Shown here piece after piece: positions 8,343 through 15,493 of a DNA stretch of 64,000 nucleotides (position 1 is its first letter; each line of letters opens with the position of its first letter). The translations under genes were made by a program, and so were the position numbers. The notes below the pieces were generated by a model, which searched no databases, was not told the origin of the DNA, and worked only from the letters and a program-made list of their open reading frames with translations. The DNA comes from Fimenecus sp964540535 (GTDB lineage Bacteria > Bacillota > Clostridia > Oscillospirales > Acutalibacteraceae), in the NCBI GenBank assembly GCA_964540535.1, contig CAZIMO010000003.1, positions 174,512 to 238,511 on the forward strand. Direction: 5' to 3'.

Positions 8343-9472
8343 TGGCTAATAACGAAAATCCACCACGCAAGCTTAAAGGATATTATCCTTTCTCAAAAAA
8401 ATATCCGTCACGCCGCGGCAATCAAGCAATCAGCGAAAGCCGTAAGACGAAGAAAAAGGCACGCATTAAGAAAATTCTTTTCTGCGTTTTTTTGGTGTGC
8501 CTTTTTGCAGTGACCTTTATTTTTGCAAAATTTTGTCAAAACCTCATTACCCGACCCTTGCCCGAACCTCAGGAAAATGACGCTCCCGTAATTTCAACCG
8601 ATAATATCGGCACTGTCCGTGCAGTCGCAATTGAAAATAAAATTTTGGGCGAGATTTCAGATTTGTCATCAGCCCTTGACGATGCAAAGAAAAACGGCTT
8701 TAATGCGGTTATGCTCGATTTTAAAACCCAAGAGGGCTATCTCACATACGGCTCGCAAAGCTTAAAAGCCGAAAACACTGCTTTGAATAAAATTGACAGC
8801 GTTATAATCGAAAAAATCAAATCTGAAGGCTTTATGCTTATAGGCAGAATTTTCTGCTTTGAAGATACCGTTGCGCCTCAACGCATAAACGCTTATATTT
8901 ATGAGGATATTGAAAAAACTAAAATATGGTTTGACAATTCCGCTATTCTCGGCGGCAAGGTTTGGCTTGACCCCGCAAATGCCAAAGCACAAAATTATCT
9001 TTGCGGTATAATTGAAGAGGTTACTGACTTGGGCGCAGACTGTGTTTACCTTGAATCGGTTCAGTTCCCCTCGGTACAGACAAGTACGAAGCCTGTTTAT
9101 ACTGAAGACGATACCGCCCTTAACAGAAACACCGTGCTTCTCGGGTTCATTGAAAAAGCGGTTAAATCGGCAGGAACCTGCCCTGTGATAATCGGTGTGT
9201 CTTATGAGGGCGCTGTGGGCGGTGACGCTGAAAAATGGGGCGGAACTCTTTTCGACACTGCGGCGGCAATTTGCTCGCCCTCACTTTCCTACACCGAAGA
9301 AAGCGATTACACAGAGTTTGTTGCTGACTCATATATAATTTTGAATGACAGCGCAAAAAATAATTTTTCAACTCTCAAAATCATTCCCACAGTTAAAAAT
9401 CAGACCGAAGACGCGCAATTTTACAAAAAACTTGCCGAAAGTAAGGCTGACAGCTATATAATTGTGCCTTGA
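8342..9472 (+). CDS. membrane-anchored putative glycoside-hydrolase-like TIM-barrel protein
   Basis: This 376-residue protein has a basic cytoplasmic stretch of about 45 residues, one membrane helix (ILFCVFLVCLFAVTFIFA, about 43-60) and an outside domain. That domain begins IGTVRAVAIENK and continues with FNAVMLDFKTQEGYLTY and a WLDPANAKAQNYLCGIIEEV segment. It resembles the putative glycoside hydrolase group called DUF4015/GHL13, a TIM barrel of unknown substrate. The ATG overlaps the RnfA-like stop (TAATG), so it is the fourth cistron of the Rnf-like operon. This ties that operon to the cell surface. I cannot identify catalytic acids with confidence. Confidence 0.5.
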   Translation: MANNENPPRKLKGYYPFSKKYPSRRGNQAISESRKTKKKARIKKILFCVFLVCLFAVTFIFAKFCQNLITRPLPEPQENDAPVISTDNIGTVRAVAIENKILGEISDLSSALDDAKKNGFNAVMLDFKTQEGYLTYGSQSLKAENTALNKIDSVIIEKIKSEGFMLIGRIFCFEDTVAPQRINAYIYEDIEKTKIWFDNSAILGGKVWLDPANAKAQNYLCGIIEEVTDLGADCVYLESVQFPSVQTSTKPVYTEDDTALNRNTVLLGFIEKAVKSAGTCPVIIGVSYEGAVGGDAEKWGGTLFDTAAAICSPSLSYTEESDYTEFVADSYIILNDSAKNNFSTLKIIPTVKNQTEDAQFYKKLAESKADSYIIVP

Positions 9473-9486
9473 TTTTACAAAAAGAC

Positions 9487-9515
9487 TTGAAATACAATGA
9501 ATTTTATTGTATTAT
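9487..9515 (+). promoter_or_regulatory. sigma-A-type promoter for efp
   Basis: TTGAAA (9487-9492) and TATTAT (9510-9515) are separated by 17 bp. They lie about 38 bp upstream of the efp start. Confidence 0.55.
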
Positions 9516-9552
9516 TTATAGTGACTAAAAAACAAACGGAGGTATATTACCT

Positions 9553-10110
9553 ATGGTATCAGCAGGTGATTTCAGAAACGGCGTAACTTTTGAGATGGAC
9601 GGCAATGTTTATCAAATCATTGAATTCCAGCATGTTAAACCCGGCAAGGGCGCCGCTTTCGTAAGAGCTAAAATTAAAAATGTCATTTCAGGCGGTGTTG
9701 TTGAAAGAACATTTAACCCCACTGAAAAATATCCCACTGCTTACATTGAAAGAAAGGATATGGAATATTCTTACAATGACAGCGGTCTTTACTACTTTAT
9801 GGATCAGGAAACTTATGACCTCGTGCCTATCAACGAATCAGATTTAGGCGACAACTTTAAGTTTGTAAAAGAAAATATGGTTTGTAAGGTACTTTCTTAC
9901 AAGGGCAGTGTTTTCGGTGTTGAACCGCCCACATTCGTAACTCTTCAGGTTGCACAGACAGACCCCGGCTTCAAGGGAGACACTGCAACTAACGCTACAA
10001 AGCCTGCAACTCTTGAAACAGGCGCAGAAATTAAAGTTCCGCTCTTTATCAATGAGGGTGAAATGATTAATGTTGATACTCGTACAGGCGAGTATATGTC
10101 ACGCGCATAA
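9553..10110 (+). CDS. efp: translation elongation factor P
   Basis: The 185-residue protein relieves ribosome stalling at polyproline. It has the three-barrel EF-P layout: SAGDFRNGVTFEMDGNVYQI at the start, the HVKPGKGAAFVR loop whose lysine (about residue 32) sits at the tip facing the peptidyl-transferase centre, and the C-terminal signature region near GEMINVDTRTGEYMSRA. No EpmA-type modification gene is visible nearby. A GGAGGT ribosome site precedes the start. It is followed closely by a zinc-ribbon gene that is likely co-transcribed. Confidence 0.96.
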   Translation: MVSAGDFRNGVTFEMDGNVYQIIEFQHVKPGKGAAFVRAKIKNVISGGVVERTFNPTEKYPTAYIERKDMEYSYNDSGLYYFMDQETYDLVPINESDLGDNFKFVKENMVCKVLSYKGSVFGVEPPTFVTLQVAQTDPGFKGDTATNATKPATLETGAEIKVPLFINEGEMINVDTRTGEYMSRA

Positions 10111-10142
10111 GCGAATAATATTTCTGATTGGAGGAAATTAAA

Positions 10143-10586
10143 ATGATGACAGTAACAGAAAAAGTAGCATATCTTAAAGGTCTTGTTGAAGGTCTTGACT
10201 TTGACAAAGATGATAAAGAAACAAAGGTTATTAAAGCAGTTCTTGATGTTCTTGATGACCTTGCCCTCACAGTAAGCGACCTTGACGACGAAATGGCGCT
10301 TGTTACAGAACAGCTTGACGCTGTTGACGAGGATCTTGCAGACCTTGAAGAAGTTTTCTATGACGAGTGTGATGACTGTGACTGCGATTGCGACGATGAT
10401 TGCGATTGCTGTGACTGCGACGACGAAATGTATGAGGTTGAATGCCCTAACTGCGGCGAAATGATTTACTTTGATGAAGAAATCATTCTTGACGGCGAGG
10501 CAGAATGCCCCAACTGCGGTGAAGTTCTTGAATTTGACTGCGAATGCGAATGTGAAGATTGCTGCGACTGCGGCGACGAAGAGTAA
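10143..10586 (+). CDS. CD1247-type N-terminal domain protein with Cys/Asp-rich zinc-ribbon tail
   Basis: The start at 10143 is chosen because GGAGG (10130-10134) is correctly spaced from this ATG; an upstream in-frame TTG lies too close to the site. Residues 1-65 (MTVTEKVAYLKGLVEGL, then VLDVLDDLAL) match a small helical domain known from clostridial CD1247-like proteins. The remaining part of about 80 residues has 18 cysteines: an Asp/Cys run near residue 80, two C-P-N-C-G knuckles and a C-terminal ECECEDCC group. The knuckles suggest a zinc ribbon; the other cysteines could bind more metal. The function is not known. A terminator follows. Confidence 0.7.
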   Translation: MMTVTEKVAYLKGLVEGLDFDKDDKETKVIKAVLDVLDDLALTVSDLDDEMALVTEQLDAVDEDLADLEEVFYDECDDCDCDCDDDCDCCDCDDEMYEVECPNCGEMIYFDEEIILDGEAECPNCGEVLEFDCECECEDCCDCGDEE

Positions 10587-10611
10587 TTCTTCAAGTCAAT
10601 AATCTTATAAT

Positions 10612-10642
10612 AAAAAAAGCGGGAATTTTCTCGCTTTTTTGT
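10612..10642 (+). terminator. intrinsic terminator after efp and zinc-ribbon gene
   Basis: AAAAAAGCGGGA pairs with TCTCGCTTTTTT across a 4-nt loop and is followed by a T-rich tract. It works in either orientation in principle. Confidence 0.75.
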
Positions 10643-10673
10643 TTTATATTGATAACAATTTACGGAGGTATAT

Positions 10674-11471
10674 ATGAGCAACAAGCAAAATAATGCGGAT
10701 CGCTTTTCGGGATTTGCGGATATTTATGAAAATGCCAGACCGAGAGTGCCGAAATATCCTATTGACATAATCTGCCGATATTTAGGCAGAAATTCAGAAC
10801 TCGTTGTTGATATGGGCTGCGGAACAGGGCTTTCAACTGAACCTTGGCAAGAAGTCAGCAATAGAATAATCGGCATTGAACCAAGCAAAGATATGCTCAG
10901 TATAGCAGAGAAAAAAGCAAATTCAAAAATAAGCTTCGTCAATGCGTTTTCTGATTGCACAGGATTAAATGACAGTTGTGCCGATGCTGTTGTATGCTCA
11001 CAGTCTTTTCATTGGATGGAACCGAAATCCACACTGAAAGAAGTAAACCGAATTTTAAAAAAAGGCGGTGTGTTTGCAACAATTGACTGCGATTGGCCGC
11101 CCGTAACAAAATGGGAAGCCGAACAGGCATATATGCAATTATATAATAAGGTAAAACAGCTTGAGGCTCAAGTTCCCGAAATCAAAAACAGCTTTATCCG
11201 TTATCCTAAAAATAAGCATTTGGATAATATAATTGAAAGCGGATATTTCATATATGCAAGGGAAATACTGTTCTGCAATTCAGAACCCTGCACAAAAGAA
11301 CGGTTTTGCAATATTATTTTAAGTCAAGGCAGTACACAGGCTGTTTTGAAAAAATGTCCCGACCTTATTGAAAAAGAGCTTAATGAATTTTATGAGAAAA
11401 TAAATTCTTGTTTTAACGATGAAATTTTTGATATTGAATTTTGTTATAAAATGAGAATAGGTGTAAAATAA
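10674..11471 (+). CDS. class I SAM-dependent methyltransferase
   Basis: This 265-residue protein has the motif order of small-molecule methyltransferases of the UbiE/Methyltransf_11 type. ADIYENARPRVP comes first, then the SAM-binding loop LVVDMGCGTGLST (about residues 41-53), then an acidic end of strand two (IGIEPSKDML) and AVVCSQSFHWM (about 102-112). The NRILKKGGVFATIDCDWPP segment follows. This layout resembles yeast Tmt1/Crg1-like enzymes, but the substrate cannot be inferred. A GGAGG ribosome site and its own flanking terminators indicate a separate transcription unit. Confidence 0.8.
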   Translation: MSNKQNNADRFSGFADIYENARPRVPKYPIDIICRYLGRNSELVVDMGCGTGLSTEPWQEVSNRIIGIEPSKDMLSIAEKKANSKISFVNAFSDCTGLNDSCADAVVCSQSFHWMEPKSTLKEVNRILKKGGVFATIDCDWPPVTKWEAEQAYMQLYNKVKQLEAQVPEIKNSFIRYPKNKHLDNIIESGYFIYAREILFCNSEPCTKERFCNIILSQGSTQAVLKKCPDLIEKELNEFYEKINSCFNDEIFDIEFCYKMRIGVK

Positions 11472-11504
11472 TCATTTAATTTTAATTGATTTAAGCATAA
11501 AGTT

Positions 11505-11537
11505 ACGGACTTGTTAAATGAACAAGTCCGTTTTTTA
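11505..11537 (+). terminator. strong intrinsic terminator
   Basis: ACGGACTTGTT (11505-11515) pairs perfectly with AACAAGTCCGT (11521-11531) and a T6 run follows. It separates the methyltransferase from the convergent mrp gene. Confidence 0.88.
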
Positions 11538-11587
11538 GTGTTGTTCAATTATTGGCAAATCAGAAATGCACTTTTTTACATTCCCTA

Positions 11588-12400
11588 TCAGATAAGCTTA
11601 TTGATCACATCAACAAACTGCTTTTCTTCGCTGAGTTCAATTGCACCTTTATCAACCAGAGCGGCATTTGCAGGGTTGATAGGAAGCTTTGCGAGAACAG
11701 GAATACCCAATTCCTTTGCAACCTCATCAATTTTGCTTTCACCGTAAATATAGTGCTTCTTGTTGCAGTCGGGACACTCAAAATAGCTCATATTCTCAAC
11801 AAAACCGATAATCGGCACATTCATAAGACGAGCCATATTAACAGCTTTTTTAACAATAAGATTAACCAAATCCTGCGGAGTTGTAACAATAATAATACCG
11901 TCAACAGGAAGAGATTGGAACACTGTAAGCGGAACATCGCCTGTTCCCGGAGGCATATCAACAAACATAAAATCAACATCGCCCCAAACTGTTTCCTGCC
12001 AGAACTGATGAATCAGACCGGAGATAACAGGTCCGCGCCATACAACAGGCTGATCCTCATTTTCAAGAAGAAGATTAACGCTCATTACTCTTGTGCCGAG
12101 CTTTGAAACCATAGGATACATACCCTCTTCGCTTGCTTCGGCATTGCCGTGAAGCCCAAATGCTTTAGGAATTGACGGTCCCGTAACATCAGCGTCAAGA
12201 ATAGCTGTTTGATAACCCATTGTCTGCGCTGTTACTGCAAGCATTGAGGTAACAAGGCTTTTGCCTACGCCGCCCTTACCGCTTACAACACCGATAACCT
12301 TTTTTACATTGCTCATAGGATTACCGGGAATTCTTAAATCTTGCTTTTTGCTGTCGCAATTTGATGAACAGCTCTCGCAGTTGCCACTGCATCCGCTCAT
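11588..12400 (-). CDS. mrp: Mrp/NBP35-family iron-sulfur cluster carrier ATPase
   Basis: The 270-residue protein belongs to the Mrp/ApbC/Nbp35 P-loop family that carries and delivers iron-sulfur clusters. It has an N-terminal Cys-rich segment (CSGNCESCSSNC, residues 4-15), the deviant Walker A GKGGVGKSLVTSML (about 41-54), ADVTGPSIPKAFGL, and DMPPGTGDVPLTV. A C-terminal CPDCNKKH pair provides the bridging CxxC of cluster-binding members. Its neighbours do not add function. A GAGGTTTTC ribosome site precedes the ATG at 12400. Confidence 0.9.
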   Translation of the reverse strand: MSGCSGNCESCSSNCDSKKQDLRIPGNPMSNVKKVIGVVSGKGGVGKSLVTSMLAVTAQTMGYQTAILDADVTGPSIPKAFGLHGNAEASEEGMYPMVSKLGTRVMSVNLLLENEDQPVVWRGPVISGLIHQFWQETVWGDVDFMFVDMPPGTGDVPLTVFQSLPVDGIIIVTTPQDLVNLIVKKAVNMARLMNVPIIGFVENMSYFECPDCNKKHYIYGESKIDEVAKELGIPVLAKLPINPANAALVDKGAIELSEEKQFVDVINKLI

Positions 12401-12459
12401 TTTGAAAACCTCTTTTCAATATGGGTCAATACCCAATTTTAATAATAGTTATATTTGTT

Positions 12460-12483
12460 AAATCCATAAAATTTTATGGATTT
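12460..12483. terminator. 24-bp perfect palindrome after mnmE
   Basis: AAATCCATAAAA is directly followed by its exact reverse complement TTTTATGGATTT, and the palindrome overlaps the mnmE stop codon. It lacks a clear T-run on the minus strand, so it may be a weak terminator or a processing or 3'-end stabilising hairpin. Confidence 0.45.
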
Positions 12484-13843
12484 ATTTGCCTACGCAAAAC
12501 TGCGCGAATATTTCATTCACAACTAATTCAGTTGCCTTTTCGCCTGTTAAAACCATAAGATTTTCAACAGCGCTGTCAAGGCAAACCGTAACTGCGTCCA
12601 TTGTCATACCCAGCTTTAAAGCATTGTCGGCGTCTTTCAAGGCGTCAAGGGCTTTTTTACAGCAATCGCACTGCCGTTCATTTACTATCGCCGTTGCAGA
12701 TGTATCAAAATCGGCAGTACCTAACATCTCTTCAACAGCGCGGCTCAGTTCCGCTTTACCCTCTCCTGTTTTGGCTGAGATAAAAACTGTCTTAGAGAAA
12801 TTTTTCTCAATTTCGCCGTTTAGATGATTTTTATCTGCATCGATTTTATTGACAATTCCAATAGCTTTTTTGCCCTTGCAAAGCTTAATAAGCCTGCGGT
12901 CAGATTCGTTTAATTCACGGCTTGCATCAAAGACCGCCAGCACAAGCTGTGCTGTTTCAAGTCTTTTGACCGCACGGTCAACACCGATGCTTTCAACCAC
13001 ATCATCAGTTTCACGAACGCCTGCCGTATCTGCAAGCCGAAGAGTAATTCCGCCCACATTCACTGTATCTTCAACAACATCTCTTGTTGTTCCTGCAATT
13101 TCGGTGACGATTGATTTTTCAGTACCTGAAAGCAAGTTCATTAAAGTGGACTTGCCTACATTCGGGCAGCCCACAATGGCGGTATCAACACCTTCCATTA
13201 TAATTTGCCCTTTTCCGAAATCATTTATCAGCTTTTCAAGGCTTAAAATGCTTTCGTCTATGTGATTTTTAAGATTATTTTCGCTTAAATCTTCAATTTC
13301 TTCATAGGGATAATCAACCCACGCAGAAAGAAGAGCCATATCATAGACCAATTTATCGGTTATTTTCTTGATTTCTTTGAAAAGTCTGCCCTCAAGCACA
13401 CCGAGAGCGATTTTTTCTGCCTGCTCCCCCTGCGCGGAAATAATATTCATAACGGATTCGGCACTTGTCAAATCCATTTTTCCGTTTAAGAACGCCCGTT
13501 TTGTAAACTCACCTGCTTCGGCAGGCACTGCGCCCATATTAAGTACCGCTTTAAGCACTTTATCAGTGACAAAAAGTCCGCCGTGGCACGAAATTTCAAC
13601 AACATCCTCGCCTGTATAGCTTTTCGGCGCTCTGAAAAGCAGCGCTACAACGTTATCAATAGCGCCGTTTTCATCATAAGCCCTGCCGTAAAGCGCCGAA
13701 TATCCGTCTGTTTCACAAAGCTTTTTACTGTTGAATGAGAAAAAAACCTTATCGCCTATTTCAATCGCATTTTCTCCAGAAATTCTTACGACACCGATAC
13801 CGCCGGGTGATTTTCCTGTTGAAATTGCCGCAATCGTACTCAC
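12482..13843 (-). CDS. mnmE: tRNA uridine-5-carboxymethylaminomethyl modification GTPase MnmE
   Basis: The 453-residue GTPase works with MnmG to place carboxymethylaminomethyl on U34 of tRNAs. It starts STIAAISTGKSPGGIGVVRISG, with a folate-binding N-terminal domain. The G domain carries GCPNVGKSTLMNLL (G1), the TxR-type switch TEIAGTTRD, DTAGVRE (G3) and NKID (G4). It ends FCVGK, matching the C-x-G-K terminus with the catalytic Cys. In most Firmicutes mnmE sits between jag and mnmG; here it is 13 kb away on the other replichore, in an operon with tadA 3 bp upstream. Confidence 0.97.
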   Translation of the reverse strand: MSTIAAISTGKSPGGIGVVRISGENAIEIGDKVFFSFNSKKLCETDGYSALYGRAYDENGAIDNVVALLFRAPKSYTGEDVVEISCHGGLFVTDKVLKAVLNMGAVPAEAGEFTKRAFLNGKMDLTSAESVMNIISAQGEQAEKIALGVLEGRLFKEIKKITDKLVYDMALLSAWVDYPYEEIEDLSENNLKNHIDESILSLEKLINDFGKGQIIMEGVDTAIVGCPNVGKSTLMNLLSGTEKSIVTEIAGTTRDVVEDTVNVGGITLRLADTAGVRETDDVVESIGVDRAVKRLETAQLVLAVFDASRELNESDRRLIKLCKGKKAIGIVNKIDADKNHLNGEIEKNFSKTVFISAKTGEGKAELSRAVEEMLGTADFDTSATAIVNERQCDCCKKALDALKDADNALKLGMTMDAVTVCLDSAVENLMVLTGEKATELVVNEIFAQFCVGK

Positions 13844-13846
13844 TTT

Positions 13847-14308
13847 TTACTCACCGGCTTTCTTTTTTCGTAAATCTTTAAAAAACGAAGAAAGTATTTC
13901 AGCGCATTCTTCGCTCATAATTCCGCCCTCGTACAAGGGCTTATGGGTAAAGTTCATATCAAAAAGCTGTGCTGCCGAAACGACAGCGCCGTTTTTTTTA
14001 TCGCTTGCGCCGAAATACACATTTTTAATTCTTGAATTTATAATTGCGCCTGCACACATTGGACAAGGCTCGAGCGTTACATACATATCGCATTTCCAAA
14101 GCCGCCAACCGCCCAAATTTTTAGAGGCGTCATTAATTGCCTCAATTTCTGCGTGATGAAGCGCATTTTTCACAGTTTCTCTGCGATTTCTGCCTTCGCC
14201 GACGATTTTACCGTCGCACACCACAATTGCCCCAACGGGAACCTCGCCCTCTTCTGCTGAAAGGCGGGCAAGGTTTAAGGCATAATTCATAAAAACAAGC
14301 TTATCCAT
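13847..14308 (-). CDS. tadA: tRNA-specific adenosine deaminase
   Basis: The 153-residue zinc deaminase converts A34 to inosine in tRNA-Arg(ACG). The catalytic HAEIEAI (about residues 53-59) supplies the zinc His and proton-shuttling Glu, and PCPMCAGAI (about 83-91) the two zinc cysteines. GEVPVGAIVV near residue 20 is the usual N-terminal block. It lies 2 bp after the CPBP protease gene stop and 3 bp before mnmE, so the three form one operon that includes two tRNA-modifying enzymes of position 34. Confidence 0.95.
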   Translation of the reverse strand: MDKLVFMNYALNLARLSAEEGEVPVGAIVVCDGKIVGEGRNRRETVKNALHHAEIEAINDASKNLGGWRLWKCDMYVTLEPCPMCAGAIINSRIKNVYFGASDKKNGAVVSAAQLFDMNFTHKPLYEGGIMSEECAEILSSFFKDLRKKKAGE

Positions 14309-14310
14309 AA

Positions 14311-15378
14311 TTAAAACTCAATAGTTGATACTGTTTCAATCAATAAGAATATAATTGCAAAAATCATTGGTACATTTAAAAAGAGCGCCGAGAATTTTTC
14401 GCCTGTTTTAAGTGTATCAACACCATTTTTCAATGATACTTTATAATTCATCGGTAAATAAATTATTCCGCCGACTATTCCCAAAATCACAAACAGTCCG
14501 ATACACAAAACCGCAACAACACTGCCTGCGGTATCGCCTAAATTATCATATACCGCAAGTAATATTACCGAATAGAAATTATTTACAAAATGCAGAATTA
14601 TTGACGGCCAAATGCTTCCTGTTGCAACTGCAAGATAGCCTAAAAACAGACCTGCCACAACGGTATAGGGAATTTGCACCATATTTCCGTGCATAAGACT
14701 GAAAATAAGAGCCGAGGCAACAATGGCAAATTTATCGCTGAAACGGCGCAAAGGCTGCATAATAATTCCGCGAACTACAATTTCTTCAAGAATTGCAGGC
14801 AGAACGGCAGTTGAAAGAACTGCTAAAAAAATACCCTTTGCACCGACTATTGCAGGATCGTCAGCTCCTGTTGTAAAGGTGATACCAAGAAAACTCTGAA
14901 TAATTGACGATGCAAAATTGATTATAAATGTTGAGAAGAGCATTAACGGAATGCAAAGCATTGTAAGTCCTGCGGCGGCTTTTGTATTATAAACCGTACC
15001 CAATGGCAGAACTCCCGCAATTTTTTTTCTTTTCAGCGCCGCATAGGCAATAACAAAAGGCACTAAAATGAACATAATTGTGGCAAGAATTTGATATGCC
15101 ATAGAAAGGTTATCATCATTATAAAGCAATTCAAGCTTTGGAAATACTGTTGCAAGCAAACCGATTATAAAGCTCACCGCAAAAGCCAAAGCCGTAAAGC
15201 AAATTATGCCGAATCCAAACCAATTACCCATTGTTTTGAGTATTTTTTTGTCGTTCTTTTTTGCCTGCTGTTTTTGATACTGCTCGTTATAGTAATTATA
15301 ATAAGAGGCATTATATCCGCCGTATGCTCCTTGACCCCATCCGCCAAACTGACCGTTAGGATTATAATTGTTATCCAT
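14311..15378 (-). CDS. CPBP-family intramembrane glutamic protease with Gly/Tyr/Asn/Gln-rich N-terminus
   Basis: The product has about eight membrane helices and the CPBP (CaaX-like, Abi) motifs: EEIVVRGIIMQPLRR with the paired catalytic glutamates and Arg, a middle FSLMHGN, and a later ILHFVNNFYS. Family members are membrane proteases or prenyl-protein processing enzymes; the substrate here is unknown. The first 45 residues are low complexity (GGWGQGAYGGYNASYYNYY), unusual for this family and probably disordered in the cytoplasm. I chose the ATG at 15378 rather than 15390 because the former is correctly spaced from GGCGAT in the leader element. Confidence 0.8.
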   Translation of the reverse strand: MDNNYNPNGQFGGWGQGAYGGYNASYYNYYNEQYQKQQAKKNDKKILKTMGNWFGFGIICFTALAFAVSFIIGLLATVFPKLELLYNDDNLSMAYQILATIMFILVPFVIAYAALKRKKIAGVLPLGTVYNTKAAAGLTMLCIPLMLFSTFIINFASSIIQSFLGITFTTGADDPAIVGAKGIFLAVLSTAVLPAILEEIVVRGIIMQPLRRFSDKFAIVASALIFSLMHGNMVQIPYTVVAGLFLGYLAVATGSIWPSIILHFVNNFYSVILLAVYDNLGDTAGSVVAVLCIGLFVILGIVGGIIYLPMNYKVSLKNGVDTLKTGEKFSALFLNVPMIFAIIFLLIETVSTIEF

Positions 15379-15487
15379 TAAAATCGCCATGCGATACAGT
15401 ATTCACATAAAAAGCAATTTAAAAACAGCTTTTTATGCACGGTATCGTTCCTTCCATTGTATTTTTTCACACTACAGGATCCTTAAA
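15379..15487 (-). promoter_or_regulatory. repeated structured leader element, copy A
   Basis: On the minus strand this leader shares long blocks with 36831-36938: TTTAAGGA, TAGTGTGAAAAA, AAGGAAC, TACCGTGCATAAAA, ATACTGTATC and CATGG. GCATAAAAAGC can pair with GCTTTTTATGT. At the 3' end ATCGC-ATG-GCGAT (plus 15383-15395) folds a hairpin over the putative ribosome site. In the other copy the same hairpin is ATCAC-ATG-GTGAT, which preserves pairing. An alternative CGATAC/GTATCG pairing would open the hairpin. It resembles a translational riboswitch or similar control element; I do not recognise the class. Confidence 0.6.
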
Positions 15488-15493
15488 TGTCAG

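Noticed and set aside
12561..12569. TTTTCAACA inside mnmE, and similar hits in gyrB and rny, as further DnaA boxes
   Set aside because: Single hits in coding DNA of this composition are expected by chance; only the clustered same-strand origin copies stand out.
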